From Acidobacteriota bacterium (GTDB lineage Bacteria; Acidobacteriota; Terriglobia; UBA7540): a stretch of DNA of 31,820 nt. Position 1 is the stretch's first letter, and every line of letters starts with the position of its first letter. The stretch is from positions 1-31,820 of the forward strand of contig PLWR01000654.1 in the NCBI GenBank assembly GCA_003165615.1, in the 5' to 3' direction. Below the pieces are notes generated by a model. It had not been told where the DNA came from. It searched no databases and worked only from the letters and a program-made list of their open reading frames with translations. The position numbers were made by a program, and so were the translations under genes. Below are positions 22,529 through 30,631 of this stretch, piece by piece.

Positions 22529-24688
22529 ATGAAACAACTCTTGCAGGATTTGCGCACGCACGAAATTGCGGTGGATGAAGTCCCCGCCCCGGGATGTCAG
22601 CCGGGGGGGGTGCTGGTAAGAACTGTGGTCTCGCTGATCAGTTCGGGGACGGAACGCGCCACGGTGAAGTTGGGCAGCATGAGCCTTCTAGGCAAAGCGC
22701 TGGAACGTCCTGACCTGGTGAAGAGCCTGTTCCAACGCCTGCAAACCACCGGAGTCGCAAGCGTCGTGGCCACGGTGCGCGCCAAGCTGGACAGGGCCAT
22801 GGCACTGGGTTACAGCGCGGCGGGGGAAGTCATGGAAGTGGGAGAGGGCGCGCCGGAATTCCAGGTGGGCCAGCGCGTGGCGTGCGCCGGCGTGGGTTAC
22901 GCCAGTCATGCTGAAAGAATTTGGGTTCCCCGCAACCTGTGTGTGCAGATTCCGGAAAACGTGGACTACGATTCCGCGTCATTTGTAGCGCTGGGATCGA
23001 TCGCGCTACAGGCGGTGCGCGTGGCGGAAGTGAAGATCGGCGAACACGTGGCGGTGCTGGGCCTGGGATTGGTGGGCCTGGTGACCGCACAAATCCTACA
23101 GGCCGCGGGGTGTACGGTTTGGGGAGTCGATCCCGATCCCGAGCGCGTGGCCCTGGCACGGGAATTGGGCGTGGCCTTTGCCACTTCCAACTCCGAGTAC
23201 ATTTACGAAGGCGACCTGCCCCGGGCGGGTGGCGCGGACGCAGTGATTATCACCGCGGCAACAAAATCCAAACAGCCCATCGATCTCGCCGGGCAGATCG
23301 CTCGCGACCGAGGCGTCGTGGTCGTGGTGGGGGACGTGCGCGTGGATGTGCCCCGCGAGCATTACTACCAGAAGGAATTGCAGGTGCGGTACTCGCGGTC
23401 ATACGGTCCCGGCCGCTATGACCCGGCCTACGAGGAGAAAGGAATCGATTACCCGCAGGGCTACGTGCGCTGGACAGAGAAGAAAAACATGCAGGCGTTC
23501 CTGGACCTGGTGGCAGCCGGAGAAATTGGCCTTTCTCGCCTGGTGACTCATCGTTTTGAGATTGCCCAGGCTAACGAAGCTTACGAACTGCTCACCGCAA
23601 AGCAGCCGGCGAAATACCTGGCCATGCTGATTGACTATTCCAAACCCGGAGCTTCTTCCCGGCGATTGGACCTTCGTCCGTCCCATCCTGAAAGAAGGAT
23701 CACTGGTACAACACAAGGCAAGATCAGAATCGGCTGGATTGGAGCGGGCAGCTTCAGCCGCGCCAAACTGCTACCCGCGTTGCGCAATCTCGACAACATC
23801 GAATTGATGGGCTTGGCGAATGCCACGGGCCTTTCCGCCAGCCGGGTGGGGAAAAGTTTTGGATTCCAATACTGCTCGACCGACGCCTCCGAGGTTTTGC
23901 ACGATTCGAACATCGACGCCGTGTTCATCGGCACCCGGCACCACCTGCATGGTCCGATGGTGATGGCGGCGCTCGAATGCGGTAAGCACGTCTTTGTGGA
24001 AAAGCCTCTGTGCGTGAATGAAGAAGAACTGGAATCAATTGCCAGACTCTACGCGCGCTCGGACCGCATCCTGTGCGCAGGTTTCAATCGCCGCTTTTCG
24101 CCCTTCGCCAGGCAGTGCAAGGATTTCTTCAGCCAAGGTCGCGGGCCGCTTTCATTTCTTTACCGAGTCAATGCCGGGCGCGTGCCGCCGGGACACTGGA
24201 CACAGGATCCAGAACAGGGCCATGGGCGCGTGATTGGCGAGGTTTGCCACTTTGTGGATTTGTTCGCGTTTCTCAGTGAGGCGCTGCCCGTGGAGGTGGA
24301 AGCCTGGCCGATGGGCGACAGCAGCGACGAAAGCAATGTTCACGTCCAGGTGTCTCTTGCCGACGGCTCGAAGGGAGAAATTTTCTACCTGGCGTCCGGT
24401 GACGCCAGCGTTCCCAAAGAACGGTTGGAGGTCTTCGGCCGGGGCCGCACGGCGATTTGTGAAGATTTTCGAAAGTCCCACTTCCATCATTCGAACCAAC
24501 GGCGTACCAAATCCCTGTTCCGGCAAGACAAAGGGCACGCGGATGAAGTGCGGTGTTTCATTGACGCCGTCGCGGGGAAAGCGCCACCGCCGATACCTTT
24601 CGAGAGCATCTGGGCAACGACCCTGGCGACGTTTCGCATTCGCGAGTCATTGCTCGGCGGCGGCCCTCGCCCTATTGCCAACAAATAA
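22529..24688 (+). CDS. Two-domain oxidoreductase: MDR-like plus Gfo/Idh/MocA
   Basis: A 719-residue fusion. Residues 1 to about 370 resemble a medium-chain dehydrogenase/reductase (SLISSGTERATVKLG, nucleotide-binding VAVLGLGLVGLVTAQIL near 170). The usual catalytic-zinc GHE motif is replaced by LGYSAAGEV, so a zinc alcohol-dehydrogenase reaction is doubtful. From about 397 a Gfo/Idh/MocA domain follows (IGWIGAGSFSRAKLLPALR, then HVFVEKPLCVNEEEL with the EKP motif). This bi-domain protein is found in polysaccharide loci next to heparinase-like lyases and WbuB-like transferases. The natural substrate is not established to my knowledge; oxidation or reduction of a nucleotide sugar is the likely role. 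The start is ATG with a poor ribosome-binding site. Confidence 0.88.
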   Translation: MKQLLQDLRTHEIAVDEVPAPGCQPGGVLVRTVVSLISSGTERATVKLGSMSLLGKALERPDLVKSLFQRLQTTGVASVVATVRAKLDRAMALGYSAAGEVMEVGEGAPEFQVGQRVACAGVGYASHAERIWVPRNLCVQIPENVDYDSASFVALGSIALQAVRVAEVKIGEHVAVLGLGLVGLVTAQILQAAGCTVWGVDPDPERVALARELGVAFATSNSEYIYEGDLPRAGGADAVIITAATKSKQPIDLAGQIARDRGVVVVVGDVRVDVPREHYYQKELQVRYSRSYGPGRYDPAYEEKGIDYPQGYVRWTEKKNMQAFLDLVAAGEIGLSRLVTHRFEIAQANEAYELLTAKQPAKYLAMLIDYSKPGASSRRLDLRPSHPERRITGTTQGKIRIGWIGAGSFSRAKLLPALRNLDNIELMGLANATGLSASRVGKSFGFQYCSTDASEVLHDSNIDAVFIGTRHHLHGPMVMAALECGKHVFVEKPLCVNEEELESIARLYARSDRILCAGFNRRFSPFARQCKDFFSQGRGPLSFLYRVNAGRVPPGHWTQDPEQGHGRVIGEVCHFVDLFAFLSEALPVEVEAWPMGDSSDESNVHVQVSLADGSKGEIFYLASGDASVPKERLEVFGRGRTAICEDFRKSHFHHSNQRRTKSLFRQDKGHADEVRCFIDAVAGKAPPPIPFESIWATTLATFRIRESLLGGGPRPIANK

Positions 24689-24704
24689 CTTAGGAAAAAC
24701 GCCA

Positions 24705-25898
24705 ATGCGCATTCTCACCGTGGTTGGAGCGCGGCCCAATTTCGTCAAAGTGGCGCCTCTCCTGGACGAAATGAGCCGTCATCCTGAAATGGAAGCGATT
24801 CTGGTTCATACCGGGCAACACTATGACTATGAGATGTCGAGGGCGTTCTTCGAGGACCTTCAAATCCCCGCGCCGCACCTGAACCTGGGAGTGGGCTCCG
24901 GCACCGCGGTGACGCAAACCGCCGAAATCATGCTGCGACTGGGGCGGGTGATGGAGGAGACGCAGCCCGATGTTGTGGTGGTGGTGGGCGACGTCAATTC
25001 CACTTTGTCCGCAGCCCTAACCGCAGCCAAGATGGGCCTGCCTCTCGCGCATGTGGAGGCAGGGTTGAGGAGCTTTGACCGAACCATGCCGGAAGAGGTC
25101 AACCGTGTTCTCATCGATGCCATATCGGATTTTCTTTTTGTGACCGAGCCGAGCGGCGTGGAAAACCTGCGAAGAGAAGGCCGGCCCGAGGAGAGAATCT
25201 ATCTGGCCGGCAATGTGATGATTGACGCCCTCGAGAAGTTCCTCCCCCGGGCAAAGCGCTATCCCGTCCCGTATGAGCTCCCAGCGCGAGGCAAATTCCG
25301 CGGCGATATGACAGGTCATTATGGACTGGTGACCCTCCATCGGCCTTCCACCGTAGACAACCTGGCGACGTTTCGTGTGATCTGGGCAGCGCTCGCAATA
25401 ATTGCGAAAGAAGTCCCCTTGATCTTTCCCGTCCATCCCCGAACCCAAAACCGGATGGAGGAATGCGGATTCTACGGCTCGCGGCATGGCGCTTCGAGTG
25501 GCATCCGCGTCCTTCCGCCGATGAGCTACCTGCAGTTTCTAAAACTTCAGAGCGAAGCCACGCTGATGATTACGGACTCGGGAGGTGTGCAGGAGGAAAC
25601 CACCGCGCTGGGAATTCCCTGCCTGACCGTCCGAGAGAACACGGAGCGGCCGATTACGCTGACCGAGGGCACGAACCTGCTGGTGGGGCTGGATGGCCGA
25701 CGGCTGGTGGAGGAAGCGCGAAAGGTCCTTCGTGGCAAGGGGAAGAAGGGTCGTGTCCCCAAGCTCTGGGATGGCCACGCCTCCGCCCGCATTGTCCAGA
25801 CGCTGGCGGATGAAATCACTTCCGGGTATGCAGCCAAACAAGTGGATGTGCAACACCTCGCCGCCAGCCTGGACGTGCCCGAGCATCTGCCGATCTGA
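24705..25898 (+). CDS. wecB: UDP-N-acetylglucosamine 2-epimerase (non-hydrolysing)
   Basis: A 397-residue enzyme of normal length that interconverts UDP-GlcNAc and UDP-ManNAc in the cytoplasm, supplying ManNAc-type precursors. Family motifs in order are VVGARPNFVKVAPLL at the N-terminus, VHTGQHYDYEMS, VVVGDVNSTLSAAL, HVEAGLRSFDRTMPEEVNR and TDSGGVQEETTALGIPCLTV. The ATG at 24705 starts 16 bases after the oxidoreductase stop, with TAGGAA about nine bases upstream. Related epimerases act on other UDP-HexNAc sugars, so the precise substrate could differ. A damaged CapD-type gene follows directly, which may mean that the pathway once had another sugar-modifying enzyme here. Confidence 0.93.
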   Translation: MRILTVVGARPNFVKVAPLLDEMSRHPEMEAILVHTGQHYDYEMSRAFFEDLQIPAPHLNLGVGSGTAVTQTAEIMLRLGRVMEETQPDVVVVVGDVNSTLSAALTAAKMGLPLAHVEAGLRSFDRTMPEEVNRVLIDAISDFLFVTEPSGVENLRREGRPEERIYLAGNVMIDALEKFLPRAKRYPVPYELPARGKFRGDMTGHYGLVTLHRPSTVDNLATFRVIWAALAIIAKEVPLIFPVHPRTQNRMEECGFYGSRHGASSGIRVLPPMSYLQFLKLQSEATLMITDSGGVQEETTALGIPCLTVRENTERPITLTEGTNLLVGLDGRRLVEEARKVLRGKGKKGRVPKLWDGHASARIVQTLADEITSGYAAKQVDVQHLAASLDVPEHLPI

Positions 25899-25913
25899 AA
25901 AGCGAAATAACCA

Positions 25914-26099
25914 TGGCCACCATCACCACCGGACCAACCCCTTCCCGAAGGAGCGCGCCGCGTCTTGATTCTCGGCGCCGGACTGCTGGGCTTGATGACG
26001 GCCCAGGACATCCGTCAGTACCCGCACATCCGCCTGGTGGGGTTCCTGGACGACGGCCCGGCAAAGCACCGCAGGCTTATGGCGGGATGCCAAATTTTA
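25914..26099 (+). pseudogene. Remnant of a CapD/WbpM-type sugar dehydratase, N-terminal part
   Basis: In one frame this stretch encodes RRVLILGAGLLGLMTAQDI, then HIRLVGFLDDGPAKHRRLM and QILG. That is the nucleotide-binding pattern seen in the CoA-binding-like domain of membrane-associated polysaccharide biosynthesis proteins. No start codon precedes it in that frame: a TAA is at 25908, while an ATG at 25913 reads a different frame and gives non-homologous sequence. About 45 recognisable residues remain. After them the sequence runs into the ribosome-binding site of the FecR-like gene. The remnant is truncated at both ends. Confidence 0.6.
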
Positions 26100-26125
26100 G
26101 GGGAAAAACTTCCAAGGAGGAAATC

Positions 26126-27400
26126 ATGCGAACACGATGCCGGAGACTGACGCTTTTCGGGCTCGTGATGTTAACTGGATGCTCCGCTTTCACTCTCGCC
26201 ATGGGTCGAACGCCCGTTGTGGTGGGCAAGGTTGTTAGCTCGTCCCACGCCACGGTGGAAGGGAGCGAGTTGCTATCCAACGGTACCATCCTTTCCGGTG
26301 ACGCCGTGAAGGTGGGAGAGGGCGGGTCGGTGCTCCTGAGTTTTTCTCCCACTGGCCGGGCAACTCTTGCTGGGGCGACCAACGTGCGGTTCAGCAGCGC
26401 CAAGGGGAATATCGAGGCGCAACTTCTGGCGGGAACCCTGGCCGTCCAGAGGGAGAATAAGGACGCCTTCGTGGTGAGGACCTCCACCCACAGCTTTGAG
26501 CCCCAGGGCGAGGGAAAGTCGGAGTTTCTCATCGCGCTCTTACCCGACAAAAGCACGCTCATCAAGGCCCAGCACGGTAAGGTTGCGATTACCGAGACTA
26601 ATTCCGGCGAAAGGGTCACACTTGCCGAGGGGCTCCTGGCCGAGATTCCTGCACCCGCAACGGGATCCCCAGGTCAGACGGAAGAGCTGAGCCAGGTCAT
26701 CGGCAAAGTGGTGGCCTCGGCGGGAGCGACGCGCAATGGGAAACCACTTGCCAACGGTGATACGGTCCTGGACGACGACGTGGTGGCCACCGGGGCAGCA
26801 GGCCGCGCGGTAATCCAATTGTCGCCTGCCAACCAAATCACACTCAATGAAAATACCTCCGGCCGCTTTACCAGAATTGTGGAACGGGTCTGGCTGCGAC
26901 TCCAGAACGGCACCGTGGTGGCGGAGAATAAGGGCGAGAGCTTTGTCTTCGTCGCCACAACGAAATTTCACATCGAACCCAACTCCACCGCGGCTTCCAA
27001 GATTTACGTGGGGGTAATGACCGACGATAGCACCTATATCGAGTCCGTGGTCGGCGAAGTCAAAATCCAGGAAATCCAGTCAGGACAGGCATTCCTCCTG
27101 CCGGCAGGACAAAACACCATGGTTCCAGCCGACGCGTCGGGAGTCCCCGGGTTACAGCCCCTGCAGGCAACCGCCGCCCCGGCGCCACCCGAAACTCCTC
27201 CACCCAGCAATCCACCCGGCAACCCGCCCAGCAATCCTCCCAGCAACCCGCAGCCTGCTTCGGTTTCAAAACCGCATTCCCATACCACCCTCATCATTCT
27301 GGGAGCCGCTGCCGGAGCCGGAGTCGCGGCAGCCGTAGCCTTGTCAGCGGGAGGCCATGGAGGGGGCGGCAGTCAGCCCGTGAGCCCTTCTTCTCCGTAG
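26126..27400 (+). CDS. FecR-domain lipoprotein-like protein with two tandem FecR repeats
   Basis: A 424-residue envelope protein. The N-terminus has a signal segment with a lipobox (LTGC, Cys19). Two homologous FecR-like beta-rich units follow, residues 33-173 and 191-333; both start with VxGKVVxS and contain the pattern N(G)T...SGD/DDD. A proline-rich linker (PPPSNPPGNPPSNPPSNP) leads to a C-terminal hydrophobic, glycine-rich helix (about 393-412). The combination of N-terminal lipid anchor and C-terminal helix is unusual; one of the two may not be used. Its role is unknown. The start is very well supported: AAGGAGG five bases before ATG. It ends the forward-strand block and is convergent with the ATPase gene. 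Confidence 0.8.
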   Translation: MRTRCRRLTLFGLVMLTGCSAFTLAMGRTPVVVGKVVSSSHATVEGSELLSNGTILSGDAVKVGEGGSVLLSFSPTGRATLAGATNVRFSSAKGNIEAQLLAGTLAVQRENKDAFVVRTSTHSFEPQGEGKSEFLIALLPDKSTLIKAQHGKVAITETNSGERVTLAEGLLAEIPAPATGSPGQTEELSQVIGKVVASAGATRNGKPLANGDTVLDDDVVATGAAGRAVIQLSPANQITLNENTSGRFTRIVERVWLRLQNGTVVAENKGESFVFVATTKFHIEPNSTAASKIYVGVMTDDSTYIESVVGEVKIQEIQSGQAFLLPAGQNTMVPADASGVPGLQPLQATAAPAPPETPPPSNPPGNPPSNPPSNPQPASVSKPHSHTTLIILGAAAGAGVAAAVALSAGGHGGGGSQPVSPSSP

Positions 27401-27432
27401 TAATACCGATTCTATTTTGACGCGTTCTGGTA

Positions 27433-27444
27433 ATACGATCGTAT
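27433..27444. repeat. 12-bp perfect palindrome ATACGATCGTAT
   Basis: ATACGATCGTAT lies 32 bases after the FecR-like stop in the convergent gap. It could be a protein-binding site or chance. No U-tract follows, so it is not a terminator. Confidence 0.3.
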
Positions 27445-27603
27445 GTTCTATTAAGCCTGCCATTCCGCAAAAGCCCTGGTTTGCCATGTCGCATGACCTG
27501 TGCGGGGGTACGGCGCGAAGCTTTGCAGTGCGCTCCGCTGCGGCGGACTGCCGTTTTCCTCACCGCCAGCTTGCTTGCGGGAACTTTAACCGAGAAACAA
27601 CTA

Positions 27604-27648
27604 CCAGCCAGCAAGCTGGCTGGCGGAAAAGCGGGAGCAAGCTCCCGC
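27604..27648. repeat. Two adjacent near-loopless palindromes in the convergent gap
   Basis: CCAGCCAGC AA GCTGGCTGG (27604-27623) and GCGGGAGC AA GCTCCCGC (27631-27648) are separated by seven bases. A related sequence, CCGCCAGCTTGCTTGCGG, lies about 40 bases upstream. These are REP-like and may also act as a bidirectional transcription barrier between the FecR-like and ATPase genes. The rest of 27401-27888 shows no gene. Confidence 0.55.
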
Positions 27649-27888
27649 ACTCCATAGCCCCACCCCGTATGCCAGCAGGGATGCTCCCTCACGCCTGCGT
27701 TTGACTTCTGCCTGCGATTGGGCTTTCTGCCTTCCCCTTTCCGCCGTCTGCTTTCTTCTCTGTTTCAGGACTCCCCGCACCTTTCCCACGCACGATAATA
27801 AATCCCGCATCATCCGCTTCTCGAATAACAAATTAATTCCCTGATCTTTGCTGCATGAGACTGCCTCTGGAGAAAGGGGGGGAGTTTC

Positions 27889-30228
27889 TCACTGCGCGGA
27901 GAGTGCCGCGTTGACCGTGAGCACTCCGTCTTCGGGGACGTCGATCTCGCGCCGGACGGGCCGAAAACCCGCGGCGGTAATGATGAGGATGTGGTGGCCT
28001 GGTGACAAGTGAAATGAAATAGGAGTGTTGCCACTCTTCGGCGCACCATCGGCGTAAACCTTGGCCGCGGGGGGGTTGGTGATGACGGCAATGTTCAATT
28101 CCGGCGTGGGGGAGGGCTTGAGGGGCAGGTCGATGGTTCGCTGAACGACGGACTGATCCTGAACCGCGAGCTTTCCTTCAACCGGTTGTCGCCCCGCTTG
28201 CCTGACCAGGAACGCGTGCTGACCCGCATCGACCTCTGCACGGATGGGGCCGGGACCGTAAGACTTTCCATCGATGAGAACCTCGGCTCCGGGGGGGCTC
28301 GTCGAGATGTCAATTTCACCCCGAGGCGGCGTGAGGGTGATGTTGATGGAAGTCGCCCGCCCCGCCACCACGGTCACACTCTGGTGAGCCTCGTGGAACC
28401 CCTCTTTAGAAACAACCATGCGATGCACTCCGGGGGAAAGCTCCTTAATAATATGCGGCGTAGTCCAATCGGGATCACTCCGCCCGTCCACGGTTATTGT
28501 GGCCCCCAGCAAGTTCGACGTGACCGCAATCTGACCCTGCGCAGGGGGAAGAGGCGCGGGTGTCCCATGTGTTGCCGGCTTAGGCAAGCCTTCCCGCTCT
28601 GAACTCCGGGGCGTGATGGGGGGAGAAAAGGAGGGAGGTACTTCCCGGGCCGAATTCGCCGGTGTCGCAGTGACTTCCCCCGGCTTGCCGGCGGGCACGG
28701 AAGTGGCGGGCTGAGTTGGGGCTTGCTCTTGCCCTGTGACCACGGTTCCAACCGAGGGGCTGGGGGCCTGGGTGCCGGCAGGATTGTCGGTTGTCGATTT
28801 TCCCGAGATCGGCGATTGAATTCTTGCATGGGGCGGCTCGCCCCGCCCTAATTTCGTCAAAAATCCGCTGGCAAAGAGGTAGTAGCCTCCCAGAACCAAA
28901 CCCATGGTGACGAGGACCAACGCCGCCCATCGCGGAGCGCCGGTCCGCTCCCCCGCAGGTTGGGAAGAATTGTTGTTGATGGGGGCAAACCCCCGGCCGC
29001 CAGCTACCCTCTTCAGCAAGAGGGGTTGCGGTGTCTTCCTTGACGCAACGCTGGTGTCCTCCGCGACCCCTTGAGCGCCGGCGGGAGACATGAGAGCAAT
29101 CATCGGAGGGCCAGAGGGACTTTCCATGGGCGTCGGCCCTCCGGTGGATTGTGCCCCCGCGAATTCCTGAACACCTGCTCCCGGCGGTGTTACGGTTACT
29201 CCTGGCATTGCGGTAGGGGACGGCGCCGCGGCCGGGGTCGGCGGGCGCAGGGACTTGCGGACTTCCGTCGGCGGCGTGGCCGGCAAGGGCTTCGCGGATA
29301 TTCTCTCGGAACCTTGCTCCTTCTTGGGTGGTGGGATGACCTTAATCGGCGGGGTTAAGGCTCCGGCTGCGAGCGGTACTGGAACCCCCTCCGCAAGGTC
29401 CTCCGGACTCAAGTTGGCCACCGCCAGGGAAAACTCCCGCGCCACCACCTGAACGGTTTCGGCGCCGACGGGCCGCCGCTGGTCGGCATAGCCGGAGATC
29501 AGTGCGTGTTCACAAATCAGGTTGATAAGCCGGGGAATGCCCGCCGATGACCAGGACACGGCCTTGATGGCTCCGGGAGTGAAGACGGTTTTGATGTCAC
29601 CACCCGCGACGCGAAGGCGATGAGCGATGTATTGCAAGGTCTCGGCAGGGCTCAGGGGGCCGGTGCGAAGCCGGACCGCAATTCTCTGGCTGAGGGGCTT
29701 CATTTCCGGCAGCCGCAAGATCCCCTCGATTTCCCGCTGCCCGGAGAGGATGATTTGCAGGAGTTTATCTGTCGGGGTCTCCAGGTTGGAAAGGGCGTGC
29801 ACGACCTGGAAAGCTTCGGGCGAGAGGTTTTGCGCCTCGTCAACGATCAGCACGGACGCCTGGCCCAGCTTATTACGTTTGAGCAGCCAATCCTGAAGGA
29901 TTTTGAAGGTCAGCAGCCGGTCGCTTGGGTCGTACTCGACGCCAAAATCACCCAGCACATAATCAAGAAAGTCCGCAGCTTTCATGCGGGGATTGAAAAC
30001 AAATGCGGTCGCGGCGGCGGCGTCGTGCAACTGCTCCATCAGTTTCCGCAGCAGCAGGGTCTTCCCCGTACCTACTTCTCCCACCAGAAGAATCAAGCCC
30101 TTGCGGGCCTGGATTCCGTATAGCAAACTAGCGTAGGTCTTTTCGGTGGCAGGCGTGCTGAAAAGGAAGGAAGGGTCGGGACTGACAATGAAGGGGTCTT
30201 TGGCAAGACCGAAAAATTTCTTGTACAC
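27889..30228 (-). CDS. ExeA-like AAA+ ATPase with transmembrane segment and three PEGA domains
   Basis: A 779-residue protein. The N-terminus has the GspA/ExeA hallmark KKFFGLAKDPFIVSPDPSF, Walker A GEVGTGKT (50-57) and Walker B VLIVDEAQ (126-133) within a cytoplasmic AAA+ domain of about 270 residues. A proline-rich linker leads to one membrane segment (about 433-457). A second proline-rich linker and three consecutive PEGA domains follow (about 565-635, 636-708, 709-779), presumably periplasmic. ExeA pairs with a peptidoglycan-binding partner in type II secretion, and a related ATPase occurs in exosortase-linked polysaccharide loci. PEGA domains are associated with the envelope. The start is GTG, chosen because it begins the conserved motif. 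It may help to place the export machinery in the wall, which is an inference. Confidence 0.88.
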   Translation of the reverse strand: MYKKFFGLAKDPFIVSPDPSFLFSTPATEKTYASLLYGIQARKGLILLVGEVGTGKTLLLRKLMEQLHDAAAATAFVFNPRMKAADFLDYVLGDFGVEYDPSDRLLTFKILQDWLLKRNKLGQASVLIVDEAQNLSPEAFQVVHALSNLETPTDKLLQIILSGQREIEGILRLPEMKPLSQRIAVRLRTGPLSPAETLQYIAHRLRVAGGDIKTVFTPGAIKAVSWSSAGIPRLINLICEHALISGYADQRRPVGAETVQVVAREFSLAVANLSPEDLAEGVPVPLAAGALTPPIKVIPPPKKEQGSERISAKPLPATPPTEVRKSLRPPTPAAAPSPTAMPGVTVTPPGAGVQEFAGAQSTGGPTPMESPSGPPMIALMSPAGAQGVAEDTSVASRKTPQPLLLKRVAGGRGFAPINNNSSQPAGERTGAPRWAALVLVTMGLVLGGYYLFASGFLTKLGRGEPPHARIQSPISGKSTTDNPAGTQAPSPSVGTVVTGQEQAPTQPATSVPAGKPGEVTATPANSAREVPPSFSPPITPRSSEREGLPKPATHGTPAPLPPAQGQIAVTSNLLGATITVDGRSDPDWTTPHIIKELSPGVHRMVVSKEGFHEAHQSVTVVAGRATSINITLTPPRGEIDISTSPPGAEVLIDGKSYGPGPIRAEVDAGQHAFLVRQAGRQPVEGKLAVQDQSVVQRTIDLPLKPSPTPELNIAVITNPPAAKVYADGAPKSGNTPISFHLSPGHHILIITAAGFRPVRREIDVPEDGVLTVNAALSAQ

Positions 30229-30273
30229 AGGAAACCCACGATTCCAGCTTCTTCACCCCAGCCTGTTAAAGGA

Positions 30274-30350
30274 TGGTACGCCTGGCAGGACTCGAACCTG
30301 CGGCCTTTTGCTTCGGAGGCAAACGCTCTATCCATCTGAGCTACAGGCGC
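30274..30350 (-). tRNA. tRNA-Arg (anticodon CCG)
   Basis: On the minus strand the 77-base sequence folds as a tRNA. The acceptor stem is GCGCCTG with CAGGCGT (G-U closing pair). The anticodon stem TTTGC/GCAAA carries the loop CTCCGAA, giving anticodon CCG, which reads CGG. The T loop is GGTTCGAGTCC, and CCA is encoded at the 3' end (30274-30276). The 3' end lies 46 bases upstream of the ATPase start on the same strand. Confidence 0.95.
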
Positions 30351-30541
30351 ACACGCAAGGAGTGTAACCCCATGAGGATTCCATGGTCAAGCTTGCGGTC
30401 AGCATTCCCACCGGACAAAAAGTCAGGTGGGGGGAGAGGGGCCGTCGCCCCGCCAATGTCATACACGGCAAAATTGTCCCCTTTTTCAATTTTCGACGAA
30501 TAAGCCGACAATTCTCCTGCGCAAAAACTGGCAAACGCAAA

Positions 30542-30547
30542 TATAAT
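30542..30547 (+). promoter_or_regulatory. Candidate -10 box upstream of citrate synthase
   Basis: TATAAT occurs 85 bases before the citrate synthase ATG in an otherwise AT-poor gap. No good -35 hexamer is found at the standard spacing (GCGCAA there), so this is only a candidate. The gap 30351-30631 contains no gene that I can support. Confidence 0.25.
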
Positions 30548-30631
30548 CGTCGCGCAGCAGCCGTGGCTCAGGTGAAATTGGGGGCAGCCAAGGCAGTAGC
30601 CGCCTAGCAATCAGCATGGGGAGGAGATCGC

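Noticed and set aside
27889..30228. Exosortase/PEP-CTERM system, because a related ATPase belongs to such loci
   Set aside because: No exosortase, PEP-CTERM substrate or the other partner genes are in the window, and the PEGA C-terminus is not typical of that ATPase.
30274..30350. tRNA-Arg as the attachment site of a genomic island containing the polysaccharide genes
   Set aside because: The tRNA 3' end faces the locus, but no integrase gene and no repeated tRNA 3' fragment were seen in the window.
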